This document shows positions 50,969 to 53,711 of a stretch of 53,711 bases of DNA, piece after piece. This DNA comes from Candidatus Dadabacteria bacterium (GTDB taxonomy: Bacteria; Desulfobacterota_D; UBA1144; Nemesobacterales; Nemesobacteraceae). The stretch is from assembly GCA_022826905.1 (NCBI GenBank), contig JAJDUA010000022.1, positions 1-53,711 on the forward strand, given 5' to 3'. A model generated the notes under the pieces. It did no database searches. It saw only the letters and a list, made by a program, of their open reading frames with translations, and was not told the DNA's origin. The position numbers and the translations under genes are program-made. Position 1 is the stretch's first letter. Every line of letters starts with the position of its first letter.

Positions 50969-53299
50969 CTATGCGGTTGAGCCTCTCAATCGTTTCCTGA
51001 TCTGCTCACTGGTCTCTTTGGTCTCGTCAAGCAGCATCAAAAGTGGCGGGAGGAAGAGAAAATCTGCCACAAGGGCGATAATTACCGTTATTCCTACCAA
51101 AAGACCAAGCACCTGGTTTCCAACCAGCCCGGATGTTCCAAATACCATGAAGCCCAGTCCGAACACTATGGTAGTCGTGAACAGCGCCCGGCCCACAGAG
51201 CGAAAGGCAATTTGAACGGACTCCGAAGGCAGTTTCCCCGCTTTTCTGCTTTCCGTGTATTTTGTCATGAAATGGATCGTGTCGTCTACAATGATGCCGA
51301 ATGCTATAGCGGTGACGACCGCTGCCGGGACTCCGACCTCTCCCACCAGATGTCCCCACAGTCCCATGGCCATGGCGGCCGGAATAAAATTGGGGATCAG
51401 ACTGACCAGTCCCAGGCGTATGCTTCTGAATATGGCGAACAGCAGCAGGGAGACAATCACCATCGCCACAAAAGTGCCTTGCAACATGTTTTCAATGTTC
51501 CTCTGGATCGAATGAGACCCCACAATCGAAATTCCCGTAGCGCCGGTCTCCATGCTGGGGGCATTTTGCTGCAGCCATGCACGCGCGCGATTGTCGAGAT
51601 TGATTTTTTCCAGGCTGGACATGCTTTTCACTGAAACTGTTACGCGTGTTGTCCTCCGGTCATGGTCGATCAGATTGTTCAGGTCGCGGCCTACCGGAAG
51701 GGAAAATTCGTAAAGCAGAAGATACTGCGCGGCGAGTTCAGGGTCGTCGGGGAGTGCGTAGTAATCCGGGTTGTCACCATGCAGATTCTTGTTCAGACGC
51801 TTCATGATGTCGGCAATCGAGAAAATATGGACAAATTCCGGTTGCTCGCGGTACCACTGCGCGAACGCATCGACCTTCTTGAGGTATTCTATGTCCGTGA
51901 TGGCGCCTTCACGTCCGGAGTCAAGAGAGTACTCATAGGTTTCCACTCCAGGGAAATTCTCACTCAGGAAATCCGCGGATCGCCGGAACTCATAACTCTC
52001 ATCAAGAACCTCAAGCCAGTTTTCCCTGAGTTCGATCTTGGAGATGCCGGCAACCAGCAGTAAAGTTACAACGCCAAAGGAGCAGAGAAGGACCGTACGA
52101 TGAGAGATGACAAAACGACTGAGACGATCGAAAAAATCCTGTCTGTTCTCGTGGGTCTTCCGGGCACGAATGGGTAGTATCGACAGGAATGCGGGCAGCA
52201 GGGTCACCGAAAAGCCAAAAGCGCATATGCAACCGAACGCCACGATGTTCCCCATGACCTGAAACGGCGGCATATCTACGAAATTCAAGCTCAGAAATCC
52301 GATTGCAGTTGTGAACGAGGTAAGAAAAACAGGCCACACGTTCACTCGCACAGCATGGATCGCCGCCTCTGTTCTCTCCATGCCCTGGCGTAGGCCCCCT
52401 GCCATTCCCTCAATAATGTGCACGGAATGAGCGACGGTCACAGCCATCAGTACGAACATTGCGGCGCCGCTTTCACCAAACAGTTTTAAGCCTGTCCACC
52501 CGGCAAAGCCCATCGCGGATGGGATGACGGCAGCAATCATCAGCACAATGGCAAGTGTCCCCCATATCGAACGTATCAGAATCAGGGCGACAAGCAGCAT
52601 GGTTCCAAGAGCAATAGGAGCAAGGATGGCCGTTTCATCGTCAAGCGCGTCACCTATGACACGATTGAGGATAAGTCCGCCTAAAAGGTGGTAGTCAATG
52701 GATGTATATTCCCCCCGGGCGTCGGCAACAGTCTCATACAGGTAGTCGGTAACCTCTCGCTTAGCCAATTCCCGATTATCGTCAGGAAGCGTAATACTGA
52801 CAACCAGACCTGCAACCCGTCCGTCACGGGAGACAAATCGCCCGGCAACTTCCTCAGTACTGAGAGCGATATCCATGATTCGCTGTATGTCGGTATCGCT
52901 CAGGGAACTGGCTTCGTCGATAAGCTGCTCAACAACCAACTCATCTTCGAACCCCTCGCTATGTGTATAGTTTGAAATAGAGTCGACGCGGGTGGCGTAC
53001 GGGGTGCGCCAAAGCTGCTCAGTCAGCTCTTCAATGGCAACAAGCGTTTCCGGTGTGAAAATGGTGCCGTTGTGCGGCGCTATGGCAACCAATACAGCAT
53101 CGGATAGTGCATATGTCTCTTCAAGCTGTTCAAGCGCGATGAGGTGTGGATCGGATTCACCAAAGTGATTACGGAAGTCTACACCCACCACAGTCAAGCG
53201 TGTGGCCCCCGCAGCAAGGACCAGCATAACAAGCAAAGAGAGCAGGATAGTCAACCATCGACGGGTGACTATCTTCGAGATGCAGGATTCCAGCTTCAT
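50969..53299 (-). CDS. RND/MMPL-family transporter (two-repeat, sterol-sensing-like)
   Basis: A 776-residue inner-membrane RND protein with the two-fold layout: a membrane helix, a large periplasmic loop (about 35-200 and 400-570), and two bundles of five or six helices. The C-terminal bundle has GIIVDDTIHF, the usual Asp pair for proton coupling; in the N-terminal bundle AVTVAHSVHII replaces it with Ala/His. Relatives include HpnN (hopanoids), MmpL proteins and eukaryotic Patched/NPC1 sterol carriers. It is convergent with the Rieske gene (55 bases apart). Cargo is unproven. Confidence 0.87.
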   Translation of the reverse strand: MKLESCISKIVTRRWLTILLSLLVMLVLAAGATRLTVVGVDFRNHFGESDPHLIALEQLEETYALSDAVLVAIAPHNGTIFTPETLVAIEELTEQLWRTPYATRVDSISNYTHSEGFEDELVVEQLIDEASSLSDTDIQRIMDIALSTEEVAGRFVSRDGRVAGLVVSITLPDDNRELAKREVTDYLYETVADARGEYTSIDYHLLGGLILNRVIGDALDDETAILAPIALGTMLLVALILIRSIWGTLAIVLMIAAVIPSAMGFAGWTGLKLFGESGAAMFVLMAVTVAHSVHIIEGMAGGLRQGMERTEAAIHAVRVNVWPVFLTSFTTAIGFLSLNFVDMPPFQVMGNIVAFGCICAFGFSVTLLPAFLSILPIRARKTHENRQDFFDRLSRFVISHRTVLLCSFGVVTLLLVAGISKIELRENWLEVLDESYEFRRSADFLSENFPGVETYEYSLDSGREGAITDIEYLKKVDAFAQWYREQPEFVHIFSIADIMKRLNKNLHGDNPDYYALPDDPELAAQYLLLYEFSLPVGRDLNNLIDHDRRTTRVTVSVKSMSSLEKINLDNRARAWLQQNAPSMETGATGISIVGSHSIQRNIENMLQGTFVAMVIVSLLLFAIFRSIRLGLVSLIPNFIPAAMAMGLWGHLVGEVGVPAAVVTAIAFGIIVDDTIHFMTKYTESRKAGKLPSESVQIAFRSVGRALFTTTIVFGLGFMVFGTSGLVGNQVLGLLVGITVIIALVADFLFLPPLLMLLDETKETSEQIRKRLRGSTA

Positions 53300-53568
53300 A
53301 CGATCATGCAGAATTACGCAATATGTGTAGGTTCTAGGTCTGGCATTTCCTCTTCACTTTGCCACGTCAAGACCTATATGCCTTTACAGCGGTATATTTA
53401 CTGAACACAGGATAACTATAGCACGACAAACAATTTAACTGACTCTTTACATCTTGAGAATCCGAGATTGCCCAGATGCTGGCAACTTCCTATCTTAAAG
53501 AGTCTAAAAGAAACCAGTTTGCCTCTATGAACCAGATAGGCGTTGCTTTTGATTGCCGCTTGTTTCAC

Positions 53569-53711
53569 CTCACCACTTGAATTCCGAAATGCAACACTGA
53601 CTCAGATAATCTTCTTTCAGGGGAGTTTAGCACGGAGATGGACAGGGGGCAATGCTCTTCGTAGCGAGGGCGAGCCCGAGCGAAGAAGAGCATTGCCCAA
53701 GACCTGTGATT
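53569..53711 (+). repeat. Right terminal copy of the dispersed hairpin repeat
   Basis: Bases 53590-53711 are the exact reverse complement of 1-122. The hairpin arms are GGGCAATGCTCTTC (53647-53660) and its complement (53685-53698). The repeat appears to begin near CACTTGAA at 53573, the point where similarity to the left and internal copies also begins. The sequence 53300-53568 between the transporter start and this repeat holds nothing I can identify. Confidence 0.9.

Overview
The window looks like a chromosomal contig from an uncultured Gram-negative bacterium, probably a metagenome assembly. Envelope traits (signal-peptide beta-barrel proteins, a periplasmic-type MsrA), menaquinone synthesis by the futalosine route, a zinc-independent-type HemB, a glyoxylate shunt with the long ICL2-type isocitrate lyase, and a CDC48-type AAA ATPase fit a deep-branching, Desulfobacterota/Dadabacteria-like or similar lineage. 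That placement is inference; no rRNA is present. Both ends of the window are the same 122-base sequence in inverted orientation, so the contig probably stops inside a dispersed repeat. A decayed third copy lies between hemB and htpG.

Layout. 0.2-12.1 kb is mostly housekeeping: rhomboid protease, a KdsC-like/queG/NTF2-like operon, obgE, a hicB with a dead hicA, a MITE-like 277-bp inverted-repeat element, a CDC48-pilD-DUF1460 operon, recF, an exported protein and an MBL hydrolase. 12.1-14.1 kb holds tRNA-Pro, tRNA-Arg, a DUF4143 ATPase and a 23-bp repeat cluster. 14.1-20.2 kb holds mgtE, a broken DUF4160 gene, and the aceB-aceA glyoxylate operon with a clear terminator. 20.4-24.6 kb is an accessory block (vapBC, an NCS2 permease with an extra C-terminal domain, a DUF418 membrane protein) ending at tRNA-His.

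24.8-36.4 kb is core again: ychF, pyrD, an intact hicBA, argJ, recO, and a tight menaquinone run (ubiA/mqnP, ubiX, ubiD/mqnL, mqnE) followed by msrA, aat and a glutamine amidotransferase. 36.5-41.5 kb is accessory: an IS1595 transposase scrap, a second DUF4143 ATPase, an adenylyltransferase, tam, a mini GIY-YIG protein, and an AT-rich HTH-Panacea/RelE toxin-antitoxin pair with a readable promoter-operator. 41.6-48.1 kb holds rpmE2 (type B L31), hemB, htpG, acpH, an outer-membrane barrel protein and a GST.

The most interesting part is 48.4-53.3 kb: a homologue of eukaryotic sterol C-24 methyltransferase (ERG6/SMT), a Rieske oxygenase resembling DAF-36/Neverland and KshA sterol oxygenases, and a two-repeat RND/MMPL transporter. 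No cyclase or squalene epoxidase is in the window. Together the three genes suggest a bacterial system that takes up, remodels or moves sterols, perhaps host-derived ones. The methyltransferase start lies just behind an A8G10 homopolymer (coding strand) that may be part of a longer, variable N-terminus.
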